From positions 1 through 58,201 of the forward strand of contig JAFQWY010000334.1 of NCBI GenBank assembly GCA_017407225.1: 58,201 nucleotides of DNA, in the 5' to 3' direction. Made by a program: the position numbers and the translations under genes. This document shows positions 42,772 to 50,567 of the stretch, one piece after another (the first letter of the stretch is position 1; every line of letters starts with the position of its first letter). The notes under the pieces were generated by a model. That model did not search any database and had not been told where the DNA came from. It saw nothing but the letters and a program-made list of their open reading frames with translations. This DNA is from Clostridia bacterium (GTDB lineage: Bacteria; Bacillota; Clostridia; Oscillospirales; CAG-272).

Positions 42772-44340
42772 ATGTCTAATACCTATATCGGACTGACGAT
42801 CGGGCCGATCTTCGATACGCTGAATCTCGCCTCCACCCCCGCAGCTCTCTGGGCAGGCAGTTACCTTTTCTCCAGTCTGACCAGAACCATCTGTGAACTG
42901 CTGGTTTCCGAAAAATATAATATTCCTGCCGAATATATCGTTTCCCCGTATTTTGAACCCGATGCACCTCTTCTGAATCGCAAGGACGGCGTCGGTCTCT
43001 TCCATGACCGCGTGATCTTCCGGGTGGATGATGCTCATCCCTTTGAAGATAAGGAAATATCTTCTCTGCGTACCGCTGCACTTGAAATCATTTCCAAAGA
43101 TTTCACAGTGGATTATGACTACCTGAACGAATACATTATGGTCACCGGATGCCGGTTTACTGCAGAAAACGCCATTCTCGGCAGTGCTGTTCGCCTGGAC
43201 AGCCTTGAACTTGCAAAGCCGTTTGTTCAGCAGGAAGAATGCAACGCTCTCTTTGCACTCTTTGTCAATGAAGGTTCTGAAAACGGAAATCAGCGTATTA
43301 AAGAACTTCCTGTTGTCAAAGCACTGGATCAATGGCAGCTATTGAAGAAAAATGGCTCCATTCGTTCGCTGTCTGACATTGCTTCCGGCGGGAAGGAACC
43401 GACGATGAAAAAGCAGACCTACTATGCTATCGTACGTTCTGACGGTGACCGGATGGGAAAAATCCTTGAAAAACTGAACGGTGACAGTGAGATCCGCCTG
43501 TATTCAAAAACCTGTCTGCAATTCTGTTCCAGTATTGCAGAGGTTGTCTCCGTTTACGGAGGATTTACAATCTATTCGGGCGGTGATGATCTGCTCGCTA
43601 TTCTGCCTCTTGAGAATCCGTCTTGTACGGAAGTTTCCGATATTTTCAGCTTCCTGAAAAAAGCAAACAGTCTGTTCAAAGACTCCTTCCGGAAACTGTT
43701 TATGGAACTGAATCAGTCTGCCGGCAGAGAGGCCTTCAATCTTGACACTGATCTTCCTACGCTCTCCTTTGGAGTTTCCGTTAATTATCATAAGCATCCG
43801 CTGTACGAAGCGATGCAGGATTCCGGATATTTACTTTTCGGTATTGCGAAAGACCGAAACTCTGATCCGGAGCGCCGTGACTGCACCGCCATCCGGTTCC
43901 AGAAGCATGCCGGACAGTCTGAAGGACTGCTCATTCGGAATGATGCGCTTGATATGCTGATCAACTTCAAGAAAGAGATTGATGCAGGTGTTATGCAGGA
44001 GGACGGCAGCAAGGTTATCCTCTCAGCTCTGCACAAGATTTCTCTGTTCGGCTCCTTCTATTCAATAGCTCAGGATGACGATTCCGTGAACAATCTTTTC
44101 AACAATTTCTTTGATGCGGACAGCCATGCCGGTAATTCATTCCTCAAAACATTCCTGCCCACTCAGTTTAACGAACTGCGAAAATCCAACGCAGTTGATC
44201 TGCTTCCGGATTACCGCATGGAGTTTCTGCGCGAAGCCGGTAAAACGGAAGACAATAAGGAGCTTCTTCCTGTACAGGTTCTTGGGTATCTGCTCCGGAT
44301 CTTCAAACTCTATAAAGAAAGGATCGGTGAGAGAACTTGA
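42772..44340 (+). CDS. cmr2: Cas10/Cmr2, HD-less, with intact GGDD cyclase motif
   Basis: 522 residues, much shorter than typical Cmr2 (~850-1000). It starts directly with IGLTIGPIFDTLNLASTPAA, the beginning of the first palm-like region, so the N-terminal HD nuclease domain is absent. The second palm domain holds AIVRSDGDRMGKILEK (~218-233) and YSGGDDLLAIL, with GGDD at residues 270-273. The motif is the catalytic centre for cyclic oligoadenylate synthesis, so signalling activity is predicted but DNA cleavage is not. No CxxC zinc finger is visible between the palms. AAGGAGG precedes the ATG, and the stop overlaps the cmr3 start. Confidence 0.93.
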   Translation: MSNTYIGLTIGPIFDTLNLASTPAALWAGSYLFSSLTRTICELLVSEKYNIPAEYIVSPYFEPDAPLLNRKDGVGLFHDRVIFRVDDAHPFEDKEISSLRTAALEIISKDFTVDYDYLNEYIMVTGCRFTAENAILGSAVRLDSLELAKPFVQQEECNALFALFVNEGSENGNQRIKELPVVKALDQWQLLKKNGSIRSLSDIASGGKEPTMKKQTYYAIVRSDGDRMGKILEKLNGDSEIRLYSKTCLQFCSSIAEVVSVYGGFTIYSGGDDLLAILPLENPSCTEVSDIFSFLKKANSLFKDSFRKLFMELNQSAGREAFNLDTDLPTLSFGVSVNYHKHPLYEAMQDSGYLLFGIAKDRNSDPERRDCTAIRFQKHAGQSEGLLIRNDALDMLINFKKEIDAGVMQEDGSKVILSALHKISLFGSFYSIAQDDDSVNNLFNNFFDADSHAGNSFLKTFLPTQFNELRKSNAVDLLPDYRMEFLREAGKTEDNKELLPVQVLGYLLRIFKLYKERIGERT

Positions 44341-45371
44341 CAACATATCGCCTTACCTTTACTCCGATGGAACCGTATTTTTTCGGAAACGAGAAAACCT
44401 TCAGGTTCCCGGAGGCAAAAATCGCCGGTCAATTTGATAATCCATATTTTATCCGCAGCGAAACCCTCCCCTCACAGACAACGCTCTTCGGTGCTGTCCG
44501 ATATCTTCTGTTAAACGACCGCGATCCATTGTTTAAAAAATACCCTGAGAACTATGAAAAAAGGATCGGTCAAAATAGTTTCCGTCTTTCTGAAACCCAA
44601 CCGCAGCCTTTTGGGGTGATACAAAGTATGTCCCCTGTGTTTCTGCAGAATCAGGACGAAGTATTTGTTAAAACACCATTTGACCATCGCAAAGGTGAAA
44701 AAGTATATACTCCTTTCCATCGTGCATTATTAACAAACGAAGGGGTTGCACCAAAACGGGAATATGCAGATGACTATGATGCAAAAAAAGGAATTTCCGA
44801 TAGCTATATGAATATCAATACCGGAGATATCGTTGATGCGGATGCAATATTCCGCACCGTTACCCGTGTCGGAATATCCAAAAAGAAAAACGAGGATGCT
44901 TTCTTCAAGAAAGAATACTGTATGCTTATCAAGGACTGGGCATTTGGTGTGTACCTCGAACTTGATCTTCCGGAGAATGAAAAACTCTCCCTCGATCCGA
45001 TTGTCTTCCTGGGGCAGAATAAAGCAGCGTTCCGGGTGAATTTCGTACCGGAGGAAAATCAGATTACGAAACAACTTTCAAAAATTCTGTCTCCGTATAC
45101 TGTTTACTGTCTCGGCGATACGTATGTAAACAGTAGCATTTATCAGGAGTTCACTTTTGCGGTTACTCAGACCCGTGATCACCGGACCTATGAAACCAAA
45201 CCGGACAGAAAAATCGTCAAGGACAGCCTTCTTCATAAACTTATCCGCGCAGGAAGCGTATTCTGGCTTGATCCCAATATGCCTGAAGAGAAAGATATCA
45301 ACAAGCTTTTCGCGCATCCGAATGCTGTCACAATCGGCATGAATCAGATTATTATCAATTATAAAAAATAA
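44337..45371 (+). CDS. cmr3: Type III-B CRISPR protein Cmr3 (Cas5 group)
   Basis: 344 residues from TTG 44337, which overlaps the cas10 stop; the TTG is needed to keep the first strand YRLTFTPMEPYFFG, and the next ATG (44367) would cut it. The pattern MEPYFFGNEKTFRFPEAK followed by LPSQTTLFGAVRYLLL is typical of Cmr3. Cmr3 caps the 5' tag of the crRNA and contacts Cas10. No ribosome site stands at optimal distance, so translation is probably coupled to cas10. The gene is more A/T-rich than the flanking chromosome. Confidence 0.88.
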   Translation: MTTYRLTFTPMEPYFFGNEKTFRFPEAKIAGQFDNPYFIRSETLPSQTTLFGAVRYLLLNDRDPLFKKYPENYEKRIGQNSFRLSETQPQPFGVIQSMSPVFLQNQDEVFVKTPFDHRKGEKVYTPFHRALLTNEGVAPKREYADDYDAKKGISDSYMNINTGDIVDADAIFRTVTRVGISKKKNEDAFFKKEYCMLIKDWAFGVYLELDLPENEKLSLDPIVFLGQNKAAFRVNFVPEENQITKQLSKILSPYTVYCLGDTYVNSSIYQEFTFAVTQTRDHRTYETKPDRKIVKDSLLHKLIRAGSVFWLDPNMPEEKDINKLFAHPNAVTIGMNQIIINYKK

Positions 45372-45385
45372 AGGGAGGAATCTTT

Positions 45386-46159
45386 ATGGTTACCCATCTC
45401 TATAAACTGGAATGTCTTACTAATCTGCACGTTGGTTCCGGCGAAGCAAACTACAATATTATTGACAAAGAAGTCGAGCGTGATCCCATTACTAAGTATC
45501 CGATCATCCATGCTTCGGGCATCAAGGGGGCACTCCGTGAATATTTCGCAGAAAACAAACTTCTTCCCCCAGTGACGATAGACAGTGTTTTCGGAAAAGC
45601 TTCATCTGCCACGGAATTCGGAGCAGGTACCTATAAGTTCTTTGATGCACACCTGCTTTCACGTCCTATGCGTGTCGGCGGAACAGGGGTCACGATTCCC
45701 TGCATCAATGTAACATCGGACGACATACTGCGTGCATTCCTCACACAGATGGAAAATTTCGGAATCAAAAAGTACGCAAACGTAAGTCTGCCCGAACTGA
45801 ACTTCGGCGGTAAGGAATTCCTTTCGACAAACCCGGGCGTTACCGTGGAAGACGAAGAAACCGGTGTGCTTGATGCAGAATATGCCGGTGCAGCTGCTCC
45901 TCTTCTCGGCAGTACCTTCGCTGTTGTGAAGAATTTCAGTAACTACGCTCTTCCTGTAGTGGCACACAACAAACTCGAACACGGCGAAAGCAAGAATCTT
46001 TGGTACGAGGAATATGTGCCGCACGGCAGCGTGTTCTGGCTCATGATATTGACTCCGGATGAAAAAAACGTACTGGAGCTTGAAAAACAGACGATGCTTC
46101 AGTTTGGTGCGAATGCTTCAATCGGTTACGGCTTTGTAAAGATTACCAAGCTTATATGA
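45386..46159 (+). CDS. cmr4: Type III-B CRISPR protein Cmr4 (Cas7 group, target RNA cleavage)
   Basis: 257 residues. It begins LYKLECLTNLHVGSGEAN and continues with IIDKEVERDPITKYPIIHAS and GIKGALREYF, the Cmr4 signature; NLWYEEYVPHGSVFW and the C-terminal glycine loop NASIGYGFVKI complete it. Asp27 in IIDKE corresponds in position to the aspartate that cuts target RNA in characterised Cmr4 backbones. Several Cmr4 copies stack along the crRNA. GGGAGG precedes the ATG. Confidence 0.95.
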   Translation: MVTHLYKLECLTNLHVGSGEANYNIIDKEVERDPITKYPIIHASGIKGALREYFAENKLLPPVTIDSVFGKASSATEFGAGTYKFFDAHLLSRPMRVGGTGVTIPCINVTSDDILRAFLTQMENFGIKKYANVSLPELNFGGKEFLSTNPGVTVEDEETGVLDAEYAGAAAPLLGSTFAVVKNFSNYALPVVAHNKLEHGESKNLWYEEYVPHGSVFWLMILTPDEKNVLELEKQTMLQFGANASIGYGFVKITKLI

Positions 46160-46172
46160 TGGAGGTGCTGAA

Positions 46173-46565
46173 ATGAATAAAAAACGTGTAGACCAATGGG
46201 TAGAAAAGGCACGGGAAGCACTGATTCACTACGGCATTGCAAAAAACGGAAAAATTGATAAGAACTTCCGTAGTCAGATCTCTGCGTTCGGTGCAGCGGT
46301 GACCATGGGCAGTTTCAAAGCGGCCGTCGCATTTTACGCAAAGCAAGGAAATGCTGATACTGACCGTTCCGCGCTTTTGAAAGCAATCCACTACATGAGA
46401 ACGGGAGATGATGCATCTGCAGATGAGATTTTCATCTCTGTATGCAGTTCTGAGGACCTTTCTGTGATACAAGCGGAATATCTGGATGCTTCCATTGCAC
46501 TGAAACTGGCAATGAATCTCTTCGATATGGGACAGGACGATACATCAAATCAGAACAACACATAA
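46173..46565 (+). CDS. cmr5: Type III-B CRISPR small subunit Cmr5 (Cas11)
   Basis: 130 residues, all-helical. RVDQWVEKAREALIHYGIAK, FRSQISAFGAAVTMGSFKAA and DRSALLKAIHYM are typical of Cmr5, which forms the second filament of the effector complex. GGAGGTG lies upstream of the ATG, and the gap to cmr4 is 13 bp. Position and size support the call. Confidence 0.93.
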   Translation: MNKKRVDQWVEKAREALIHYGIAKNGKIDKNFRSQISAFGAAVTMGSFKAAVAFYAKQGNADTDRSALLKAIHYMRTGDDASADEIFISVCSSEDLSVIQAEYLDASIALKLAMNLFDMGQDDTSNQNNT

Positions 46566-46583
46566 ACCGGGGAGGGAAAACGA

Positions 46584-47552
46584 ATGAAGAATCTGAATCT
46601 CTTATTCAATAAAACCTACTACCGGAATATCAGACACTTAGCAACAGAATCAGATAAGAGGGAATATGCAGCAGAGTGTCAGTCACATAACGATGAAATC
46701 TGCGGCGTAAAGTTCGACAAAGAACGCGACTATCGCTCTCTGGGTTCTCTGCATGACCGGATGAAAACAGTGGTTCTCGTGACAACCTATCCGGGAATGC
46801 TGGTTGGTACCGGTTATGCGCATGGCACCAGCGAAAGCGACAACGATATCAAAATCGGTTTTTCATTTGATTATGTGACGGGTCAGCCGTACGTCCCCGG
46901 AAGCTCGGTCAAGGGGCTTCTGCGCTGTGTGTTTCGGGAACAGCCCGAAGCGGCAGCGGCGATTATCACTGCCTGCACAGGCAAGGAAATGTCCGATGAA
47001 ATCGTTGCAAAACTGGATGAGGAGATATTTGAATTCGGGGATATTTTTCTCGATGCGGTCGTCTGTAAGGGTAACCGGAACGGTAATTTGATGGGGCTTG
47101 ACAACATCACGCCGCATAGCGAGATGACGAAGAACCCGGTACCGCTTCTGCTCATTAAAATCCTGCCGGGCGTGCATTTTGAATTCCGGTTTGTGCTGAA
47201 AGACGGAATTCTCACAGCAGATGAAAAAATCAAGGTATTCGAAACGATGCTGACACTGTTCGGTGCAGGTGCGAAGACAAATGTCGGCTACGGACAGCTC
47301 GTACGGGTACAGGACTACATACCGCCGCAGGTGGTACGAACACAGACACCTGCAGCAGCCGTAAACCCTCAGAATCAGGGAAGCGGTCAGCAGCATCGTC
47401 ACGGCGGTCAAAGCAGCAATAGCTCCCGCCCCGGACAGACAGCGAACTCTGATAAAGTACGCTGCCCGCACTGCGGAAAAATGTCATGGAAGAATTATCC
47501 GGACGGCAATCCCCGGAAAACATGCAGTTACTGTAAGGACAAGCTGTTCTGA
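46584..47552 (+). CDS. cmr6: Type III-B CRISPR protein Cmr6 with C-terminal zinc ribbon
   Basis: 322 residues. The RAMP core covers about residues 1-250, with TTYPGMLVGTGYAHGTSESD, YVPGSSVKGLLRCVF and GAGAKTNVGYGQLVRV, as in Cmr6. A low-complexity Q/N/S/G linker (~255-290) leads to VRCPHCGKMSWKNYPDGNP and CSYCKDKLF, a four-cysteine zinc ribbon. A zinc ribbon is not part of characterised Cmr6 proteins. It may add RNA or protein binding at the crRNA 3' end of the complex. GGGGAGGG precedes the ATG. A strong terminator follows at 47567. Confidence 0.93.
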   Translation: MKNLNLLFNKTYYRNIRHLATESDKREYAAECQSHNDEICGVKFDKERDYRSLGSLHDRMKTVVLVTTYPGMLVGTGYAHGTSESDNDIKIGFSFDYVTGQPYVPGSSVKGLLRCVFREQPEAAAAIITACTGKEMSDEIVAKLDEEIFEFGDIFLDAVVCKGNRNGNLMGLDNITPHSEMTKNPVPLLLIKILPGVHFEFRFVLKDGILTADEKIKVFETMLTLFGAGAKTNVGYGQLVRVQDYIPPQVVRTQTPAAAVNPQNQGSGQQHRHGGQSSNSSRPGQTANSDKVRCPHCGKMSWKNYPDGNPRKTCSYCKDKLF

Positions 47553-47566
47553 TCGTAAACACTGGC

Positions 47567-47615
47567 AAAAAAACACCAAGATAGTAAATTGTGATTTACT
47601 GTCCTGGTGTTTTTC
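47567..47615 (+). terminator. Terminator of the cmr operon
   Basis: Outer stem AAAACACCA / TGGTGTTTT and inner stem AGTAAAT / ATTTACT around a TGTG loop, ending in TTTTT. Confidence 0.92.
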
Positions 47616-47702
47616 GTTTATGTGGTTATTGGGGAAGGGCGGGATACGGTGACGTACTGAGCGCAGACGAAAGTTCATCCGTACGGTTCAGCTGATCGCT
47701 TA

Positions 47703-47855
47703 ATGGATATAGATTGGACACTGAATAAGCAGGGTTCGCACGAAGGGAACACTATACCCATCTCAATCTCCTGTAAAGAAATTATCAAGGAAATTTATGC
47801 TGCCAGTAAATCCGATGAACTTCTGAGTTGGCTGAATAAGGAAGTATTGATATAG
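47703..47855 (+). CDS. Possible small protein (50 aa) between cmr6 and array 2
   Basis: An ORF too short for most gene finders: 50 residues starting MDIDWTLNKQGSH and ending SWLNKEVLI, with a helical C-terminal half (EIIKEIYAASKSDELL). The frame is open ~40 bp further upstream without a start. There is no good ribosome site before the ATG. It may be a remnant of a larger gene or a small helical protein; no family recognised. Confidence 0.35.
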   Translation: MDIDWTLNKQGSHEGNTIPISISCKEIIKEIYAASKSDELLSWLNKEVLI

Positions 47856-47966
47856 AATTAGTTATAAATCCAATCAAGCAGCAATCCAAAGATGTAAAGT
47901 TGGCATATATAATGCTTTGAGAAAAGAATAACTAAATACAGTGGTGTAAAACATGTAATTCAGGAC

Positions 47967-47995
47967 TTGACAAACGACAGGTTGTATGATATAAT
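47967..47995 (+). promoter_or_regulatory. Leader promoter of CRISPR array 2
   Basis: TTGACA at 47967-47972, a 17-bp spacer and TATAAT at 47990-47995. It matches the leader of array 1 over most positions from TCAGGACTTGACA to ATGTTGTT, directly before the first repeat. Confidence 0.88.
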
Positions 47996-48018
47996 GCAAG
48001 AGGATACAAAATGTTGTT

Positions 48019-48237
48019 CTTTCCATACCTATATAAGAGATTGATACATACGCTCAGCGGTGTATACAGCGGTTCGGTTTCCGTTGGGGACGAACTTTCC
48101 ATACCTATATAAGAGATTGAGACTCATCAAATGTCAGACCTATGCTTGTAATGATGTTGGGCTTTCCATACCTATATAAGAGATTGATACAATCTGCTCT
48201 TGATAGTCTTGATGTCGGTCTGAGTCCGCTTTCCATA
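48019..48237 (+). CRISPR. CRISPR array 2 (3 repeats plus a truncated one, 3 spacers), type III
   Basis: 29-nt repeats at 48019-48047, 48095-48123 (variant ending GATTGAGAC) and 48162-48190, with the same sequence as in array 1. A truncated repeat (CTTTCCATA) at 48229-48237 ends the array. Spacers are 47 nt (48048-48094), 38 nt (48124-48161) and 38 nt (48191-48228). The leader is on the left, as in array 1. None of the spacers has a convincing match elsewhere in the window. Confidence 0.95.
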
Positions 48238-48462
48238 TTCCGGTTATACTTCATTTCTGCAAGAACAGGGCTATACTGACGGCAATCGTCGTTTTTAGTT
48301 CTTTTGTTTTAGCGAACTTCAGACGACCGGGACGGAGAGCAAGAAGTCCGAAGGATCCGGGATGATGCTCTGATAGAATAATATGAATGCTGTGTACAGC
48401 GGTTATCTAAAGAGTGATCTGACTGCCTGCACATTTCCGGGATTATTGTTATTTGTTCGGGG

Positions 48463-48496
48463 AAACACTTCATGTTTACGGAGTGTTTTCTTTTTT
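48463..48496 (+). terminator. Terminator downstream of array 2
   Basis: Stem AAACACT / AGTGTTT followed by TCTTTTTT. It may end the array 2 transcript. Confidence 0.7.
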
Positions 48497-48614
48497 CTGT
48501 TTTGGGTAACGGTTATGCAGCGAAAGTACTTCCAAGCGAGTATTCAAACTGCCGGTTTACCGGTAGAAATAACTGCGTTTCGTAGTCTGCAGCTATGTTG
48601 CGGCCTGATAAGGC

Positions 48615-48658
48615 AAAAAGGCGTTCACTGCTTCTCTCAGAAGTCAATGAACGCCTTT
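48615..48658 (-). terminator. Terminator of the solute-binding protein/LuxR operon
   Basis: Ten-base-pair stem AAGGCGTTCA / TGAACGCCTT with further pairing of CTTCT and AGAAG inside. On the minus strand it runs into CTTTTTGCC. Confidence 0.82.
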
Positions 48659-48890
48659 GGACGTTATGAGGTTGTTTGGCTCCTCCTTTCCGGTCAGAGC
48701 ACGATTTGATCTTGATTTCACGGAAATTCGGACAAAATCAGCGAAAAACCAGTGTTTTAGGGCTTCTGACCTTTGCCCCTATTATAACAGAAGAGTCAAT
48801 ACGGCGTTCCGGGGATATCCGTATACGGATCAGTTCGGCAGCCCGGTGCGGAACAGGGAAATCCGGAAGCGGTATGTACGGTCCTGCCCG

Positions 48891-50555
48891 CTATTCGTTC
48901 CGGCCGCTCTTCTGCTCCTGATACTGCTTCAGTGCGGCGAACCGCAGGAACTGCTTCCGGGAACTTACACTGAGCTTGGAATAGATATTCTTGTTATGGT
49001 ATTTCATCGTATTTTCCTTGATCCCGATTATGGCGGCGATTTCAGCAGTGGTTTTGCCCGATGCATACAGCTCATAAATACGCATTTCCTGGGGCGTCAG
49101 CGTTTTGAGATTGCAGATGAAGTATTCGTAATCCTCCAGCACGATCTCGTTCTTGCTTTCCTCCGAGAGATGCATGATTTCGCTTTTTGCAAGTTCATAT
49201 TCTTCCAGGGCTTTTTCATAGGCTTTCCGGGCGCGGGCGGCTTCTTCCTCGGCGGCAATTTTCGCCGCTTCCAGACTTTTCAGCTGCTCTTCATAAACAA
49301 TCGATTTTTCTTCAATGTAGGAAAACAGATCATCAAATTCACGGATTCTGAGCTGCTTTCCGGAATCGTCGCTGTACCTGATCTGTTCGATTTTCCGCAG
49401 AATCGGTGCCATGTATTTTTTGCTCATGAACAGACAGTACGCAAACATGATGAGAAATACGGCGAGAAAAATCCCGGTGGTTTCCAGCTGCCCCCGCCGG
49501 ACATAAGCATCGAACTGTGCTTCGGTAATCATGAGCGCGGAGATGAAATCATGTTCTCCGAGCGTTACAGATCTCGTTTTTCCGATGCATCGTGCCGTTC
49601 CGAAATCGAATACCGTATTCCCGCCTTTTTCCGTGATTACCACGCTGTCCGCCCCGATCTGATTGTAGCGGGTGGAACTGAACTGTCCGGTATATACGCC
49701 GTTTACTTCTTCCAGCAGGGCGCCGACCATGGGACCCAGCGTATCATTGCTGACCTTTTTGGATAGCTGAAAATAGATGTCGTTGATTTCAAAACCGCAG
49801 ACGCCGATGATCAGATCCCGCTGATCCCGGATCGGCACATAGACATACCGGGCACGTTCCCAGGTATCGGGAATCTCCACATCGGGACTGAGAATATAGT
49901 GGATACCGTCGGCAAAGGCGGAATCGCAGGAATCGAAAAAGTCCGTGCGCATCTCGTTGTTCCAGCCGCTGTGGAACGTGACATCCGCTTCCTTGGCGGT
50001 GGAAAAGGAACCCCGGTACAGGGTAATTTCGTTGTTGACCGTGTTTTCCGAGTATAAATTGATGTATTTCAGATAAATGCCGTTGAATAACAGCTCCCCG
50101 GAACGGCTGTTGACCGTGGTGTCCAGAATGTAGAACGCACCGCTGGCAGGAGCAAGCTGCATATTCAGGTAAACGGTATCATACAGGGTATTCTGCAGTG
50201 CAGACAGGGCATCGGTATTGTTTTTCAGATCCTCAAATGCCAGATTCTGCCCGGTCAGAAAATTCTGCAGTTCCGTTTCCACCTGATCAGCGAAAGAAAG
50301 GGCATGGGCAGCCGCATTGTCGTAATCCCGTTTGATATTGTCCGCATATGCGGAAAGCTGTGTGTCCAGCATATTCATAATCTGCGCACCCGTGAGATTC
50401 ATGATCCCGAACAGATTCAGCATAAGCAGGATAAGAGATATCACCAGCGCAATGGCCGATATGATATAGGCGACAAATCGCCGGCGGATGGAAATGCCTT
50501 CATCGCGGATATGCCGGATAATGCCGGGCAGATCAAATCCAAAAAATGATTTCAT
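48891..50555 (-). CDS. Membrane-bound LuxR-type regulator with extracytoplasmic sensor domain
   Basis: 554 residues ending with TAG. A hydrophobic helix near residues 27-50 (RFVAYIISAIALVISLILLM) is followed by ~290 extracytoplasmic residues resembling a double Cache-type sensor (VYVPIRDQRDLIIGVCGFEI), a second membrane helix (TTGIFLAVFLIMFAYCLFM), a long coiled coil (AKIAAEEEAARARKAYEKAL) and a C-terminal LuxR helix-turn-helix (LTPQEMRIYELYASGKTTAE, IAAIIGIKENTMKYHNKNIY). It thus joins sensing and DNA binding in one membrane protein, without kinase or receiver. It follows a solute-binding lipoprotein gene by 12 bp, and the binding protein may present the ligand. Confidence 0.88.
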   Translation of the reverse strand: MKSFFGFDLPGIIRHIRDEGISIRRRFVAYIISAIALVISLILLMLNLFGIMNLTGAQIMNMLDTQLSAYADNIKRDYDNAAAHALSFADQVETELQNFLTGQNLAFEDLKNNTDALSALQNTLYDTVYLNMQLAPASGAFYILDTTVNSRSGELLFNGIYLKYINLYSENTVNNEITLYRGSFSTAKEADVTFHSGWNNEMRTDFFDSCDSAFADGIHYILSPDVEIPDTWERARYVYVPIRDQRDLIIGVCGFEINDIYFQLSKKVSNDTLGPMVGALLEEVNGVYTGQFSSTRYNQIGADSVVITEKGGNTVFDFGTARCIGKTRSVTLGEHDFISALMITEAQFDAYVRRGQLETTGIFLAVFLIMFAYCLFMSKKYMAPILRKIEQIRYSDDSGKQLRIREFDDLFSYIEEKSIVYEEQLKSLEAAKIAAEEEAARARKAYEKALEEYELAKSEIMHLSEESKNEIVLEDYEYFICNLKTLTPQEMRIYELYASGKTTAEIAAIIGIKENTMKYHNKNIYSKLSVSSRKQFLRFAALKQYQEQKSGRNE

Positions 50556-50567
50556 GCGATAGCCCCC

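Larger units (their letters stand above)
48238..48890. other. Gene-free stretch after CRISPR array 2
   Basis: I see no convincing gene. It holds a weak GACG/CGTC hairpin with GTTTTT near 48279, a terminator at 48463-48496 and a strong minus-strand terminator at 48615-48658. A 108-codon open frame at 48383 has an unnatural composition and no good ribosome site. Confidence 0.65.

Noticed and set aside
47616..47700. Possible tRNA-like fold downstream of the cmr terminator
   Set aside because: No acceptor stem or TTCRANY-type T-loop with consistent pairing could be drawn.
48048..48420. Shared TACAGCGGTT in array 2 spacer 1 and at about 48396, possible self-targeting
   Set aside because: Only ten identical bases; flanking bases do not match, so it is within chance.
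48383..48709. 108-codon open frame after CRISPR array 2
   Set aside because: Skewed composition (many Phe, Cys, Leu), no good ribosome site, and it runs through a terminator and the minus-strand terminator stem.
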